Notes: a model not told the origin generated them from the letters alone. Counted from the first letter of the stretch, positions 1-11,678 are shown. The stretch is DNA of 64,000 nucleotides from Bradyrhizobium sp. WSM1743 (GCF_000473065.1 NZ_AXAZ01000043.1:1-64000); one strand, 5' to 3'. A program made the numbers and translations.

Positions 1-424
1 CGAAGTGAGGAGCTATCGATGACGTAACAACACCTTACCCGCCGAGGTCTGCGAGAGGATGACACGACGATGGAGAATCGGTCTTCCCGACGCATGCGAA
101 CCCTGGTGACCCAAATGGCCCGGTCGAGGCCTGTCCGCTAACCAGATCACATGCGTGCTGATATCCATGATGGCCCGGAGCACTCCGCTCCAAGCAGAGG
201 CCGGATACATTGATGCAAGACCGTATCTACCGCATCGTCGAAATCTTCTTGCACCGCACGGCCGGACCATACATTAGGGTCAAAGGCTGCCTTGGTCAGC
301 TTGCATGCCCGTTCGGGTCACCTTCAAGAAACAGACCTCGCGGCGCTCTGGGTTAGGCTCAGCCGCGGGCCAACAGCAGACATATGGCAGTCGATACATT
401 CGACCGGCCCGGTCGCCAGGTCAA
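1..424. other. left edge, no supported gene
   Basis: About 420 bases precede the first convincing gene. Short open frames exist on both strands, but none has a recognisable domain, a ribosome binding site or plausible composition. I see no repeat or RNA gene here. It may hold the 3' flank of a gene lying outside the window. Confidence 0.4.
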
Positions 425-1963
425 TCACTCCGGCATGCCCGCAAGCCGCAGACCTTCCATCAGCTTGCTCAATGTATTTGGGTGGAGGCTGAAGCGATCG
501 GCTGCGTTTCCCACCCGAAGGTCACCATTGATCCTTCGCAGCGCCGCGACATGCTCGCGAGCCTCTGCCAGTCGTCCACCCAGCGCACTGGTTGCTGCCG
601 CGATTTGCAGTGCGGTTACGAAAGAAGGCCGCCCGTCGATCGCCTTCATCGCGTAGAGGCGCGCATCGTCGAGGCGCCCGGCAACGAAATGAGCCGACGC
701 TATCCCCGCGTGAAAGTTGAACATCAGGGGATCGATGGGGCTGTAACGCATGGCATAGCCGAATTTCTCGAGCGCGCTCGCAGCGTCTTCAAGCCAGACG
801 TCGATCCAACCGGCGCAATACCAGGCGACTGAATAGTTCGGATTGAGCCGCAACGCTCGCTCGACGAGAGCCCTGCCGGCGGCCTTTTCGCTGAGGACGT
901 GCGCATTGGTAAAGCCGGCAGCGGTCAATGCGACTGCATCGTCACCCCCGAGCGCTACCGCTTGCCTCGAGAGACGCCGGGCCTCCGATACCTCGGCTTC
1001 TCGGTCTACCATCCAGCCGTTCACCTTCCGGCTGGTATAGCAACGCGCGGCCATGCCGCACGCTGCAGCAAAATTGTCATCAAGCGCGAATGCCTGCTTG
1101 AAAAATGACAGTGCCAATTCGTGCGCTGGCTGGGTCCAGAGATAATAGCTTTCTAGTCCTCGCAAATAGAGATCGTAGGCATCGAGATTTTCTGTCGGCT
1201 TGCGCCTGGTCCGATTGATTTCGTTTGCTTCGAGTTTGGGTGCAATGACCGCAATCATCTCCGATACAATCGTGTCCTGAAGCTCGAAGATGTCACCGAG
1301 GACACCGTCGCAGCGGTGACCAGCGAGTGTCAGCCGCGATTCCGCATCAATCAGCTGTGCAGTGATGCGCACGCGGTTGCTAGATTTGCGTACGCTACCT
1401 TCAATGACATAACGGACACCAAGCTCACGGCCGATCTGCCTGACATCGACCACCCGATCCCTGTAAGTGAAGCTCGAATTGCGTGCGATCACGAACAGCC
1501 AGCGCATCCGCGACAGCGCCAGGATGACCTCATCAACGACGCCGTCGGCGAAGTAACTCTGGTCCGGCTCGGCTACGAATGGGAGGACAGCGACTGAAGG
1601 CCTGTCTGGAAGTGCCAACGCAGGAACGCTCGTTGGCGGGATCGATGGTGAGGGCGTATCCCTCACCTTTCCGATGAAGCGAAGACCCTTGCGCGGAAAA
1701 GTCTTGATGAGCCTCTGGCCAGCTCCCGCGTCTCCGAGCGCGACTCGGGCAGAGTGGATGCACGCGGATATCGCCGAATCGGACACGATGCGGCCATTCC
1801 ACACCGCTGACACCAGTTCATCTTTCGATACCAACCGGTCGCGGTTCGCAAGCAGGTAGAGCACCAGGTCAAGGACCTTCGGTTCTACCGGAATCGACTT
1901 GTCGGCTCGGCGTACCTCCCTGCGGGAGGCGTCGATCGTGCAATCATCAAAGAGATAGAGCAA
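425..1963 (-). CDS. winged-helix regulator with TolB-like and TPR regions
   Basis: Predicted cytoplasmic transcription regulator of about 512 aa. The N-terminal ~100 residues form an OmpR/CadC-type winged helix (FDDCTIDASRREV, then LVSKDELVSAVWNGR). A segment beginning PSVAVLPFVAEPDQSYFADG matches the TolB-like region found in adenylate-cyclase/CadC-type regulators, and the C-terminal half is built of TPR-like helices (FKQAFALDDNFAAA, ERALRLNPNYSVAWY). No transmembrane segment is evident. The frame is open to 2080, but that would overlap the divergent gene; I place the start at the TTG at 1963, eight bases after a GAGGGG, where family homology begins. It is divergent from the methyltransferase gene and may control it. 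The ligand is unknown. Confidence 0.75.
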   Translation of the reverse strand: MLYLFDDCTIDASRREVRRADKSIPVEPKVLDLVLYLLANRDRLVSKDELVSAVWNGRIVSDSAISACIHSARVALGDAGAGQRLIKTFPRKGLRFIGKVRDTPSPSIPPTSVPALALPDRPSVAVLPFVAEPDQSYFADGVVDEVILALSRMRWLFVIARNSSFTYRDRVVDVRQIGRELGVRYVIEGSVRKSSNRVRITAQLIDAESRLTLAGHRCDGVLGDIFELQDTIVSEMIAVIAPKLEANEINRTRRKPTENLDAYDLYLRGLESYYLWTQPAHELALSFFKQAFALDDNFAAACGMAARCYTSRKVNGWMVDREAEVSEARRLSRQAVALGGDDAVALTAAGFTNAHVLSEKAAGRALVERALRLNPNYSVAWYCAGWIDVWLEDAASALEKFGYAMRYSPIDPLMFNFHAGIASAHFVAGRLDDARLYAMKAIDGRPSFVTALQIAAATSALGGRLAEAREHVAALRRINGDLRVGNAADRFSLHPNTLSKLMEGLRLAGMPE

Positions 1964-2119
1964 CGGGCTACCCCTCAGCGGCTCTTTGCGAGCCGCAACA
2001 TAGCCGACCCTCAGAAAATGCCAAGGAAACCCAAAGACCGTCCTTAAGCAAACGGCTTGGCGCTCAGCCACTCTCGCCAACGAAGCAGATCTTTCGGCAG
2101 GTCCGCACGGGAGGCAGAA

Positions 2120-2941
2120 ATGGCAATTCAGTCAGCGGCTTATGTGTTCGACGACAATTCTCACGAAATAGAGCGCCTGGAGAGCCAGGCTCGTGCGATT
2201 GCACCTGAGGCCACATGGTTGCTCGACAGTATTGGCGTGCAGCGGGGCTGGAAAGCTGCCGACATCGGCTGCGGCCCGATCGGCATTCTTGATCTGCTGG
2301 CACAGCGGGTTGGAGATTCGGGTGCTGTCGTCGGCATCGAGCGCGACAAGCGGTTCTTCGATATTGGACGATCAGTGATCGCGCGGCGCGGCCTCCGTAA
2401 CGTGCGCATGGTGCTGGGTGATGCGCTCACTGTCGAACTGGAGCCGGCGTCGTTCGATCTGGTTCACGAACGGCTGCTTCTGATTAACGTGCCTGTTGCG
2501 AACCAGAAGGCGATCATCGATCAGATGCTTGCTTTGCTCAAGCCGGGTGGAAAGATCGCACTGCAAGACTATGATCGTATTTCGTATGCTTGCTACCCCG
2601 ATCATCCCTCATGGGCCGCGCTCTCCAACGCATACCGCGAAGCGTTTGAGGCCAATGGCGGCACGATCTCGACCGGGCGATCGCTGCCAAGGCTCTTGCG
2701 CGAGGCCGGTGTCCAGAACATTTCGACGAAGGTGCATGCTGCGATCACTGAACGGGGCGACACCCGGAGGATGGATGCGCTCGCGATGCTTGAGGCACTG
2801 CACACAAAAATACTGACACTCGGGCATTTTAGCGCTCGCGAGTTCGCCGTCCACAAGCAAGCATTGGTCGAGCACCTGTCCGATCCGGATACCCTGATCG
2901 TCGAACGCCTGCTGGTGCAAGCCTGGGGTACAAAGCCATGA
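2120..2941 (+). CDS. SAM-dependent class I methyltransferase
   Basis: Protein of 273 aa with a Rossmann-type SAM-binding fold. Motif I is AADIGCGPIGILDLLA near residue 47, an acidic residue ending strand 2 is in VVGIERDKRF, and a post-motif segment reads SFDLVHERLLLINVP. It resembles the UbiE/ArsM-like group that methylates small molecules; the substrate cannot be read from sequence. The start at 2120 is chosen because GGGAGG lies seven bases upstream; the frame extends further 5' but without a site. Its stop overlaps the next start (ATGA), so it is translationally coupled to the thioesterase-family gene. Confidence 0.8.
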   Translation: MAIQSAAYVFDDNSHEIERLESQARAIAPEATWLLDSIGVQRGWKAADIGCGPIGILDLLAQRVGDSGAVVGIERDKRFFDIGRSVIARRGLRNVRMVLGDALTVELEPASFDLVHERLLLINVPVANQKAIIDQMLALLKPGGKIALQDYDRISYACYPDHPSWAALSNAYREAFEANGGTISTGRSLPRLLREAGVQNISTKVHAAITERGDTRRMDALAMLEALHTKILTLGHFSAREFAVHKQALVEHLSDPDTLIVERLLVQAWGTKP

Positions 2942-3771
2942 CCTGCGCCACGCAACCGCTCACCACTGCGGACGCCAGCGCAGAGCGTAGATCGACCAGC
3001 TATTCTGTGCTGACGAGCGCGATGGAGCGCCACGAAGGAGCCTGGACCGCATGTCCTGGAGAAGATTGGCGGCAGGGACGCACGCTATTCGGCGGCCTTA
3101 CCGCGGCTCTTTGTCTCGAAGCGGCAGCGCGCGAGTTCACCGACCTTCCGCCACTGCGGTCAGCCCAATTCGCGCTGATGGCTCCTCATTCCGGAACCGT
3201 TAGAATCCGCGCAGAATTGTTGCGTAGGGGGAAATCCGCAGCATTCGTTTCCACTGACCTGTCAGGCGAAAGCGGCCTCGCGACGCGCGCCACATTGTGT
3301 TTCGCGCAAGGGCGTCATTCGGCCCATTCATTCCAAGGCATAACAGCGCCGGCCGTCGCCCACCCCGATCTTTGTCGGCCGTTTCCGCGAAAGCCTAAAT
3401 TTGCGCAGCACTTTGATGCCGGCTTCGCTGGTGGCAGCGTACCCTATAGCGAGGCTGAAGATCCAACCACATTGCTATGGTACAGGTTTCGCGACGACGC
3501 AAAGAACGTAAGTTTACCCATGCTGACCGCAATAGCCGACGCCGCCGCTCCCGCAATGATGGCACGGGTCCGTGAGATGCCTCCGTTGAGCACCATGACA
3601 TGGGCCGTTCACTACCTGTCCGAGCAGCCAACTACGGAAAACGGTTGGTGGCTTCTGCGCACTTCTGCCGAAAGTGCGCGCAACGGCTATACGACCGAAT
3701 CGGTGACAATCTGGAATTCGACTGGCGAACCGATCCTTGTTGGGAGGCAGACGCTTGCGCTGTTCGCATAG
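2938..3771 (+). CDS. acyl-CoA thioesterase-like (HotDog) protein
   Basis: Protein of 277 aa resembling the TesB/4HBT_3 double-HotDog thioesterases. The N-terminal half has the typical WTACPGEDWRQGRTLFGGLTAA segment, where substrate-carrying family members have the GG helix entry. The C-terminal half (from about residue 170) carries the second HotDog repeat ending in GEPILVGRQTLALFA. The expected reaction is hydrolysis of an acyl-CoA thioester, but chain specificity is unknown. The start overlaps the stop of the upstream methyltransferase gene (ATGA), suggesting the two act on the same metabolite or fatty acyl product. Confidence 0.7.
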   Translation: MTCATQPLTTADASAERRSTSYSVLTSAMERHEGAWTACPGEDWRQGRTLFGGLTAALCLEAAAREFTDLPPLRSAQFALMAPHSGTVRIRAELLRRGKSAAFVSTDLSGESGLATRATLCFAQGRHSAHSFQGITAPAVAHPDLCRPFPRKPKFAQHFDAGFAGGSVPYSEAEDPTTLLWYRFRDDAKNVSLPMLTAIADAAAPAMMARVREMPPLSTMTWAVHYLSEQPTTENGWWLLRTSAESARNGYTTESVTIWNSTGEPILVGRQTLALFA

Positions 3772-3933
3772 GCACGTGTCTGCTCAGGGGCAGACTCGGA
3801 ATATCTCGCGGCGCGCATTATGAGTCCACCTGTCCTCAAGCAGCCGACGTAAGCGCTGCTTTCCCGGGAGGTCTGGGTAGGGCCAATTTCGGCCTCAGCG
3901 TCTTAGCTCCTGTGAGCAAATGTTTGAGCCCGC

Positions 3934-4425
3934 CTACCTGAATTCTTGCCCATATTTGAGAGCGATCGCGTTGATCTGCTCCCGCGTCCATTCCTTTCGC
4001 GGTTCGCCGGGTCGGCTGCAGGTTTCGCGAAAGAAACCGTCGAGGCCTGGGGGTACCATGATCCACAGCAGAACCAATTCCTGATCTGGACTACTGAAAC
4101 CATGCCACGTGTTCGTGGGTATGAAAATCGTTCCACCTCTTTCGCAAGAGTGACGCACATCGTTGAGTGTGACCGTGCCACTGCCTTCCAGAACGTAGAA
4201 GGCTTCGTCCCTGTCGAGGTGTCGGTGAACCGGAATGCCTGACCCCTTGGGTAGCTGCTGAATGCCGAGGCCAAGATTATTGGACCCCGTTATGGGGTCG
4301 GCCTTGATGAAGATGTTACCGCCATCACGAAAATGGATCAGGTGCTCACCCTCTCCGGCACCAAGCACATAGCCCTGCGGCACCGGGTTGTGCGACTTCG
4401 CCCCGATCTCCTTGCTGTTTGGCAT
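3934..4425 (-). CDS. cupin domain protein
   Basis: Small single-cupin protein of about 163 aa. Cupin motif 1 is present as HRHLDRDEAFYVLEGSGTV (two His and one Glu metal ligands) and motif 2 as GGTIFIPTNTWHGF (fourth ligand His), so it probably binds a metal ion. The frame is open to 4506, but the extra 27 residues have poor composition; a GGAG six bases before the ATG at 4425 supports the shorter form, with ATGs at 4428 and 4437 as alternatives. Function could be dioxygenase, isomerase or sugar/ligand binding. It stands alone between two gaps. Confidence 0.75.
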   Translation of the reverse strand: MPNSKEIGAKSHNPVPQGYVLGAGEGEHLIHFRDGGNIFIKADPITGSNNLGLGIQQLPKGSGIPVHRHLDRDEAFYVLEGSGTVTLNDVRHSCERGGTIFIPTNTWHGFSSPDQELVLLWIMVPPGLDGFFRETCSRPGEPRKEWTREQINAIALKYGQEFR

Positions 4426-5064
4426 CATGCGCTCCATTGACCGATATTCAACAATGAAAAAGCCACAATAGCAGAATGCTGCACCACGAGCGACGCCCGT
4501 GGCCAAAGACGGCTTGGGGTCACAAGCCGCCTCTCCCGTTCAAGACGGCTGACTTCCGCCTTGCCCTGGAAAGCTGACGTCGATGCGCACAGTGAACCAA
4601 GAGAGGGGGCACTTTGAGCGCGGTGCGGGCAGGGCAGAGTCTGCGGCGGTTATTTCGTAGACGTTGCTGGCTGTCAGGCGAACTGGCGACCAGGAACACC
4701 AGCTTCTGCAGCGCGCCAAAAAGCGGTATCGCCCGCGCGGGACGTGGTGTGAAGCTCGAGGATGTTGATTACGGAGCAGCGGAAGGGGCTCGCCCTATCC
4801 TGGCTCTTCCGATGCTGCCATCCTGCTCCTGTTTTGCCCGACGGTGCAACAGTTTCGCAAAATCAGCAAGATGCGCAGTTGTCTTCCAAAAACATCACGC
4901 TCGATCAACGAGCTGAGCCGCGATGATGATCCATCCCATCTCATCGCACTCTAAGCCGTTGATTTTGCTGCCCCCGGCTACTGTGCATGGGGTTGTTTTC
5001 GACATTTTTGTTTTGGAGGTGCGAAAGCGCCACGCCGATCCGGACCTGATCCGGCGCTCGCCCG
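4426..5064. other. intergenic, no supported gene
   Basis: About 640 bases between the cupin start and the end of the YgiQ gene. An open frame on the plus strand at 4614-4916 has no recognisable domain or ribosome binding site. Base composition is slightly less GC-rich than the flanks. I see no clear RNA gene, though control sequences for the cupin gene must lie at the left side. Confidence 0.4.
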
Positions 5065-7086
<2,022 letters not shown>

Positions 7087-7169
7087 GGCGCCTACGCATA
7101 GGGCTCCGGGGCCACGAAATCAACCGACGGGCGCGTGAAAGATCCGGTTCCGCGCGGTCGCGCCGTTCC

Positions 7170-8582
7170 TCACGGCCGCGAGGAAAACGCCTGCTCGATC
7201 CGGGCAGCGAAGGAGATCAGGCGCGCCTCGCTGTGGGGCGGGCCGACGATCTGCAAGGAGACCGGTATGCCGGCCTGGTCGCGGCCGGCGGGCACCGCGA
7301 GCGCGGGGCAGCCGAGGATCGACCAGACATAGGTGATCATGATCCAGTCGATGTAGCTCTCCGATGCGGTGCCCTCGATCTCGTCCGGCCACATGATCTC
7401 GACGGGGAACGGCGCGACCTGCGTGGTCGGGCAGATCAGGATGTCGAACTCCATGAAGAAGTCCTGCATGCGCCGGTAGATCGCCGCCCGCTGCTCGATC
7501 GCAGACGCGATGTCGCTCGCGGACAGGCTTTCGCCATGTGCGATGTCGCCGGCAACCTCGGGTGTGAAGCGGTCGCGCGATTGCGGCCAAAGTCTGCCCC
7601 AGCTGGCAAGATAAGCCAGACCGCGCAGAGCGCGGATCACGCGCGGCAGCCCGGCGATATCAGGTGCGGTCTCGCTCATCTCGCAGCCGGCGCGCTGCAG
7701 CCGATCGATCGCGCCGCGGAAGCCGGAGCGAATGTCCGGATCGACCGGCAGCAGGCCGAGGTCCTCGGACACGGCGATTCGTCCCGCCCATCCCGGCTGT
7801 GCGGCGGCGTTTCGAAATGACGCGGGTTGCTCGCGTGACAGCAGATCAGGCGGATGAAAGCCGGTCATCGCATCCAGCATCAGGGCAAGATCGGGAATCG
7901 TCCGCGCCATCGGCCCTTCGACGAAGACGGTGTCGAAGGGATCGGTGAGCGGCTTTCTCGGCACGAGGCCCGGTGTGGGCCTCAGCCCCGCAACGCCGCA
8001 GAACGCGGCCGGCGTGCGCAGGCTGCCGCCGACATCGTTGCCATGGCCGAGATAGATCTGATGCGCGGCCAGCGCTGCCGCCGATCCGCCGGATGAGCCT
8101 CCCGAAGTCAGCGCGGGAAAGAACGGATTGCGCGTCGCGCCGAACAGCGCGTTGGTGGTGTTGGCGCCGCCGAGCTCCGACAGATTGCTCTTGCCGACAA
8201 CGATCGCACCGTTGCGCTGCAGGCGATCGACGGCCGGATTCGATACGTCCGGAGGGCGGCGGGCCGTCAGTGCGCTGCCGCCGCTGGTCGGCACGCCCGC
8301 GACATCGGTATTGTCCTTGACCGCGAGCGGAAGGCCGCAGAGAAGCGGCCAGTCTTCGCCGGCGGCCTTTCTCTCCATCAGCCGCCGCGCTTCACCGCGT
8401 GCGGCCTCGAAGCAGCGAACCGGAATCGCGTTGATCGCCGCATCCGTCGCCTCGATCCTGTCGATTGCGGCATCGACGACATCGAGCGGTGACAGATGGC
8501 CTCTGCGAATCTCGGCGATGGCATCGACGGCGGACAGCGCAAGAGGGTCGGTATGGGGCGCCAGGCCGGATGCAGCACTCAT
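7170..8582 (-). CDS. amidase (amidase signature family)
   Basis: Protein of 470 aa of the amidase-signature superfamily, hydrolysing a C-N amide bond. The Lys-cisSer-Ser triad is visible: Lys in GLPLAVKDNTD, the cis-Ser in LTSGGSSGGSAAALAA and the nucleophile Ser in DVGGSLRTPAAFCG. The start at 8582 overlaps the stop of the upstream lacI-type gene (ATGA), so the regulator and enzyme are translated together. Across the control region lies a peptide-type ABC importer, which suggests uptake of an amide compound followed by hydrolysis. No signal peptide is seen, so it acts in the cytoplasm. The substrate is unknown; it is not GatA, since no GatB/C are nearby. Confidence 0.87.
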   Translation of the reverse strand: MSAASGLAPHTDPLALSAVDAIAEIRRGHLSPLDVVDAAIDRIEATDAAINAIPVRCFEAARGEARRLMERKAAGEDWPLLCGLPLAVKDNTDVAGVPTSGGSALTARRPPDVSNPAVDRLQRNGAIVVGKSNLSELGGANTTNALFGATRNPFFPALTSGGSSGGSAAALAAHQIYLGHGNDVGGSLRTPAAFCGVAGLRPTPGLVPRKPLTDPFDTVFVEGPMARTIPDLALMLDAMTGFHPPDLLSREQPASFRNAAAQPGWAGRIAVSEDLGLLPVDPDIRSGFRGAIDRLQRAGCEMSETAPDIAGLPRVIRALRGLAYLASWGRLWPQSRDRFTPEVAGDIAHGESLSASDIASAIEQRAAIYRRMQDFFMEFDILICPTTQVAPFPVEIMWPDEIEGTASESYIDWIMITYVWSILGCPALAVPAGRDQAGIPVSLQIVGPPHSEARLISFAARIEQAFSSRP

Positions 8583-9622
8583 GTCGATGATGTCCGGACC
8601 GCGGCGGTGGACCCGCGCACCACGAGCGCCGGCTGAAGCTGGATCGACCTCGCCTCGTCCTCGGCGCCGGAGCGTCCCTCCAAAATGCGCGACAGCAAGG
8701 TCGAGACCGTGGTCTCGGCGATCGCCTCGGACGGCTGCGTTACGACGGTCATGCCGGGCCGCACCAGCCCGGCCCATGGAAGCTCGTCCACCGCGATGAC
8801 GGAGAGGTCGTCGGGAATCGAGAGCCCGCGCTCGGCAATGGCGCGAAGCAATCCGAGCGACAGATGATTGTTGGTGGCGAAGATCGCGGTCGGCCGCTGC
8901 GCATGGCCGAGCAGCCGCAATGCAGCGGCATGACCGGCGGCCTCCGAAAAATTGTCCTTCTCGATCAGCCGTTCGTCGAGCGTGACGCCGCGCGAGGCCA
9001 AGCCGCTTCTCAGTCCATCGAGCCGGTGGCGCGCGATCTGATGCTCGGGCGAGCCCATGATCACGGCGATGCGGCGATGACCGAGATCGTCGAGATGTTC
9101 GGCCGCGAGCCGTCCCAGCGCGACATTGTCGGTCGTGACCGAATCGAGATCGAGCCCCTCGATGCGTCGGTCCACCAGAATGCCGGGCATCGGCAGGTTC
9201 GCAAGCGCGGCCTGGCGTCCGCTCCAGCCGCGCCGGGTTGGGATGACGATGGCGCCGTCGGCGCGCTGCGACAGCAGCATGGCAAGATGCCGCTCCTCGC
9301 GCGCGGGGTCTTCGGCACTGTTGCAGAGAATGACCGAATAGCCCGCGGCGCTCGACAACCGCTCGATGCTCTCGACGAGCCTCAGGAAATAGGGATTGGC
9401 GAGATCCGCCACGAGCAGCCCGAGGATGCGCGTGGCGCCGCTGCGCAGGCTGCGGGCGCTGGCATGCGGCGCATAGCCGAGCTTCTGTGCTGCCGCATTG
9501 ACGCGCTCCTGGAGCAGTTCGCTGACCTTGCCCGACCGGTTGAGCGTCTTCGACACGGTGGCGACGGAAACGCCGGCCAGCCGCGCGACCTCATGGATGG
9601 TGGGCAGCGGCCCTCCCGACAT
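8579..9622 (-). CDS. LacI family transcriptional regulator
   Basis: Protein of 347 aa. Helix-turn-helix is TIHEVARLAGVSVATVSKTL (about residues 8-27), followed by the hinge helix (PHASARSLRSG) and a periplasmic-binding-protein-like effector domain (ILGLLVADLANPYFLRLVESIE onward). A perfect AGGAGG lies six bases before the ATG. It is co-translated with the amidase gene downstream and divergent from the dpp-like ABC operon. Two AAACG-centred partial palindromes in the 206-bp control region are candidate operators. The effector is probably the imported compound or its product. LacI regulators usually sense sugars or nucleosides, so pairing with a peptide-type importer is somewhat unusual. Confidence 0.92.
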   Translation of the reverse strand: MSGGPLPTIHEVARLAGVSVATVSKTLNRSGKVSELLQERVNAAAQKLGYAPHASARSLRSGATRILGLLVADLANPYFLRLVESIERLSSAAGYSVILCNSAEDPAREERHLAMLLSQRADGAIVIPTRRGWSGRQAALANLPMPGILVDRRIEGLDLDSVTTDNVALGRLAAEHLDDLGHRRIAVIMGSPEHQIARHRLDGLRSGLASRGVTLDERLIEKDNFSEAAGHAAALRLLGHAQRPTAIFATNNHLSLGLLRAIAERGLSIPDDLSVIAVDELPWAGLVRPGMTVVTQPSEAIAETTVSTLLSRILEGRSGAEDEARSIQLQPALVVRGSTAAVRTSST

Positions 9623-9634
9623 CAGCTCCTCCTG

Positions 9635-9645
9635 TTAAACGATTT
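9635..9645. promoter_or_regulatory. candidate LacI operator 1
   Basis: TTAAACGATTT, a near-palindrome with the central CG typical of LacI-family operators. It lies 13 bases upstream of the lacI-type start, where binding would give autorepression. It shares GTTAAACG with the inverted copy at 9741-9748. Assignment is inference. Confidence 0.45.
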
Positions 9646-9737
9646 CTGTATCGTTGCGATCGGCCCTATGCAAGTAAAATTGCTGCTAAATAGGCGCGAA
9701 CATGTTGCGGATGACGGGCGATCGTGCTTCACTAGAA

Positions 9738-9748
9738 AAACGTTTAAC
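9738..9748. promoter_or_regulatory. candidate LacI operator 2
   Basis: AAACGTTTAAC, containing the perfect palindrome AAACGTTT, about 80 bases before the start of the first ABC permease gene. It is an inverted copy of the site at 9634-9641, as expected for a regulator controlling both divergent units. Assignment is inference. Confidence 0.5.
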
Positions 9749-9828
9749 TAACTCGGGGAGGCAACGGTGCGGAGCGTGGATTGCGTTCGGCAATCGCCGG
9801 ACCGCATGCGCGGGCCGGAGGGCGCGGC

Positions 9829-10770
9829 ATGACCGGCTATGTGCTAGGCCGGCTGCTCGCGGCGGTACCCGTGCTGCTCGCCGTCGCGGTATTCGTCTTC
9901 CTGCTGCTGAGCCTCGTGCCGGGCGATCCCGCCGTGCTGATCGCCGGCGACTTCGCCTCACCGCAGCAGGTGGAGGCAGTCCGCCAGGCGCTGGGACTCA
10001 ATCTGCCGCTGCTGCAGCGTTTCCTCGCATGGGCCGGACGCATGTTGAGCGGCGATTTCGGTCTGTCGCTGTTCAGCCGCATCCCGGTCTCGCAGCTTGT
10101 CGCGCAGCGCATCGAGCCGACGCTGCTTCTGTCTCTGATGACGATCACGATTGCGGTCGTCGTCGCCGTGCCGCTTGGCCTCGTCGCGGCCTATCGTCCC
10201 AGGGGACTCGTCGCGCGCATGACGATGGCGGGTGCGGTGCTCGGCTTTTCACTGCCGGTCTTCGTCGTCGCTTTCGCGCTCGTTTATACGCTCGCGCTCG
10301 GCCTGCACTGGTTTCCGGTGCAGGGCTACAAGCCGTTGTCGCAGGGCGTATTGGCCTGCCTGCATTCGCTGGTGCTGCCCGCGATCTCGCTCTCCTTCCT
10401 CTATATTGCCCTGATCGCGCGGGTGACGCGCGCCGCGGTGCTGGAGGTGCTGCGCGAAGATTATGTCCGCACCGCCCATGCCAAGGGGCTCTCGGCTCGC
10501 AAGATCATCGCGCGGCACGTGCTCAGCAATGCCGCGGTCCCGATCATCACGGTCGTCGGCATCGGATTCGCCGCGCTGCTTGGTGGCGTCGTCGTCACCG
10601 AGACCGTGTTTTCAATCCCCGGCCTCGGCCGGCTGACGGCCGACTCGATCCTCCGGCGCGACTATCCGGTGGTGCAAGCCCTGATCCTGCTGTTCGCCTT
10701 CGTCTATGTCGTCGTCAATCTCGTGGTCGACATTCTCTACGCCGTCGTCGATCCGAGGATCCGGTACTGA
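9829..10770 (+). CDS. peptide-type ABC transporter permease (DppB-like)
   Basis: Inner-membrane permease of 313 aa with the BPD_transp_1 fold and about six hydrophobic segments. Family hallmarks are YVLGRLLAAVPVLLAVAVFVF at the N-terminus, the EAA-loop region DYVRTAHAKGLSARKIIARH, and the C-terminal VVDILYAVVDPRIRY. The start at 9829 is chosen for GGAGG seven bases upstream; the frame extends to 9781 without a site. It forms the translocation channel with the next gene product, whose start overlaps its stop by one base (TGATG). Confidence 0.9.
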   Translation: MTGYVLGRLLAAVPVLLAVAVFVFLLLSLVPGDPAVLIAGDFASPQQVEAVRQALGLNLPLLQRFLAWAGRMLSGDFGLSLFSRIPVSQLVAQRIEPTLLLSLMTITIAVVVAVPLGLVAAYRPRGLVARMTMAGAVLGFSLPVFVVAFALVYTLALGLHWFPVQGYKPLSQGVLACLHSLVLPAISLSFLYIALIARVTRAAVLEVLREDYVRTAHAKGLSARKIIARHVLSNAAVPIITVVGIGFAALLGGVVVTETVFSIPGLGRLTADSILRRDYPVVQALILLFAFVYVVVNLVVDILYAVVDPRIRY

Positions 10771-11678
10771 TGCGGGGCGAGCCGATGACGATCACCTCCG
10801 CAGCAGAAGGGCTCGATCCGCCGGACATCCGCCTCAACCGGTTTGCGCGGATCGCGAGCCTGCCGGTTCGCCATCCGATGCTGGCTCTAAGCTGCGCACT
10901 GCTCCTCGCCTTCGGAGCGCTGGCCGTGGTCAGCCCGTGGGTCACTGCAGATCCCGCCGCGCTTGACCCGCTGAGCCGGCTTCAATCGCCCTCGCTCGCG
11001 CAGCCATTCGGCACTGATCAGGTCGGTCGGCCCGTGTTCGCCCGCGCGCTGTGGGGAACGCGCGTCTCGCTGTCGGTCGGTTTTGCCGTCGCGAGTCTCA
11101 CCACCCTGATCGGCGTGAGCATCGGCGTCGTCGCCGGCTACTTCCGCGGCGTCGACAAGGTCGTCATGCGCGCGATGGATGCGGTCATGGCGATCCCCGC
11201 GATCCTGCTCGCGATCGCACTCGTGGCCCTGATCGGCGCTTCGCCTCTCGTGATCGTCACGGCGATCAGCCTGCCCGAAATTCCCCGTATGGCGCGTGTG
11301 GTGCGCGCCAGCGTCCTGATGTTGCGTGAACGCGTTTATGTCGAGGCCGCCATCACCTGCGGCGGACGCGCCACGACCATCCTGCGCCGTCACATCCTGC
11401 CCGGCGCCGCCGGGCCGATCATGGTGCAGTCGACCTACGTCTTTGCATCCGCGATGATCCTGGAATCGATATTGTCGTTTCTCGGCGCGGGCACGCCGCC
11501 TGATGTGCCGAGCTGGGGCAACATGATGTCGGAGGGCCGGCAGTTCCTCCAGATCGCGCCCTGGATCCTCGGCTTTCCCGCTTTGATGTTGGCGATCACG
11601 GTGCTCGCCGCCAACCTGCTCGGTGATGCCCTTCGCGATCTGCTCGATCCGAGCCTCGGGGGAGGCGAGATGCGATGA
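10770..11678 (+). CDS. peptide-type ABC transporter permease (DppC-like)
   Basis: Inner-membrane permease of 302 aa. It has the OppC N-terminal segment (MLALSCALLLAFGALAVVSPW, then PFGTDQVGRPVFARALWGTRVSL) and the permease core with EAA loop YVEAAITCGGRATTILRRHILP. The end LGDALRDLLDPSL is typical of the DppC group. The start overlaps the preceding stop (TGATG), and its own stop overlaps the next ATP-binding protein gene (ATGA). It pairs with the DppB-like subunit. Confidence 0.9.
   Translation: MRGEPMTITSAAEGLDPPDIRLNRFARIASLPVRHPMLALSCALLLAFGALAVVSPWVTADPAALDPLSRLQSPSLAQPFGTDQVGRPVFARALWGTRVSLSVGFAVASLTTLIGVSIGVVAGYFRGVDKVVMRAMDAVMAIPAILLAIALVALIGASPLVIVTAISLPEIPRMARVVRASVLMLRERVYVEAAITCGGRATTILRRHILPGAAGPIMVQSTYVFASAMILESILSFLGAGTPPDVPSWGNMMSEGRQFLQIAPWILGFPALMLAITVLAANLLGDALRDLLDPSLGGGEMR

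Noticed and set aside
4614..4916. 100-codon plus-strand frame in the gap before ygiQ
   Set aside because: No ribosome binding site, family resemblance or operon context.
9702..11678. 658-codon frame suggesting a fused permease
   Set aside because: The first half is an out-of-frame reading of the DppB-like gene; the DppC-like protein starts at 10770.
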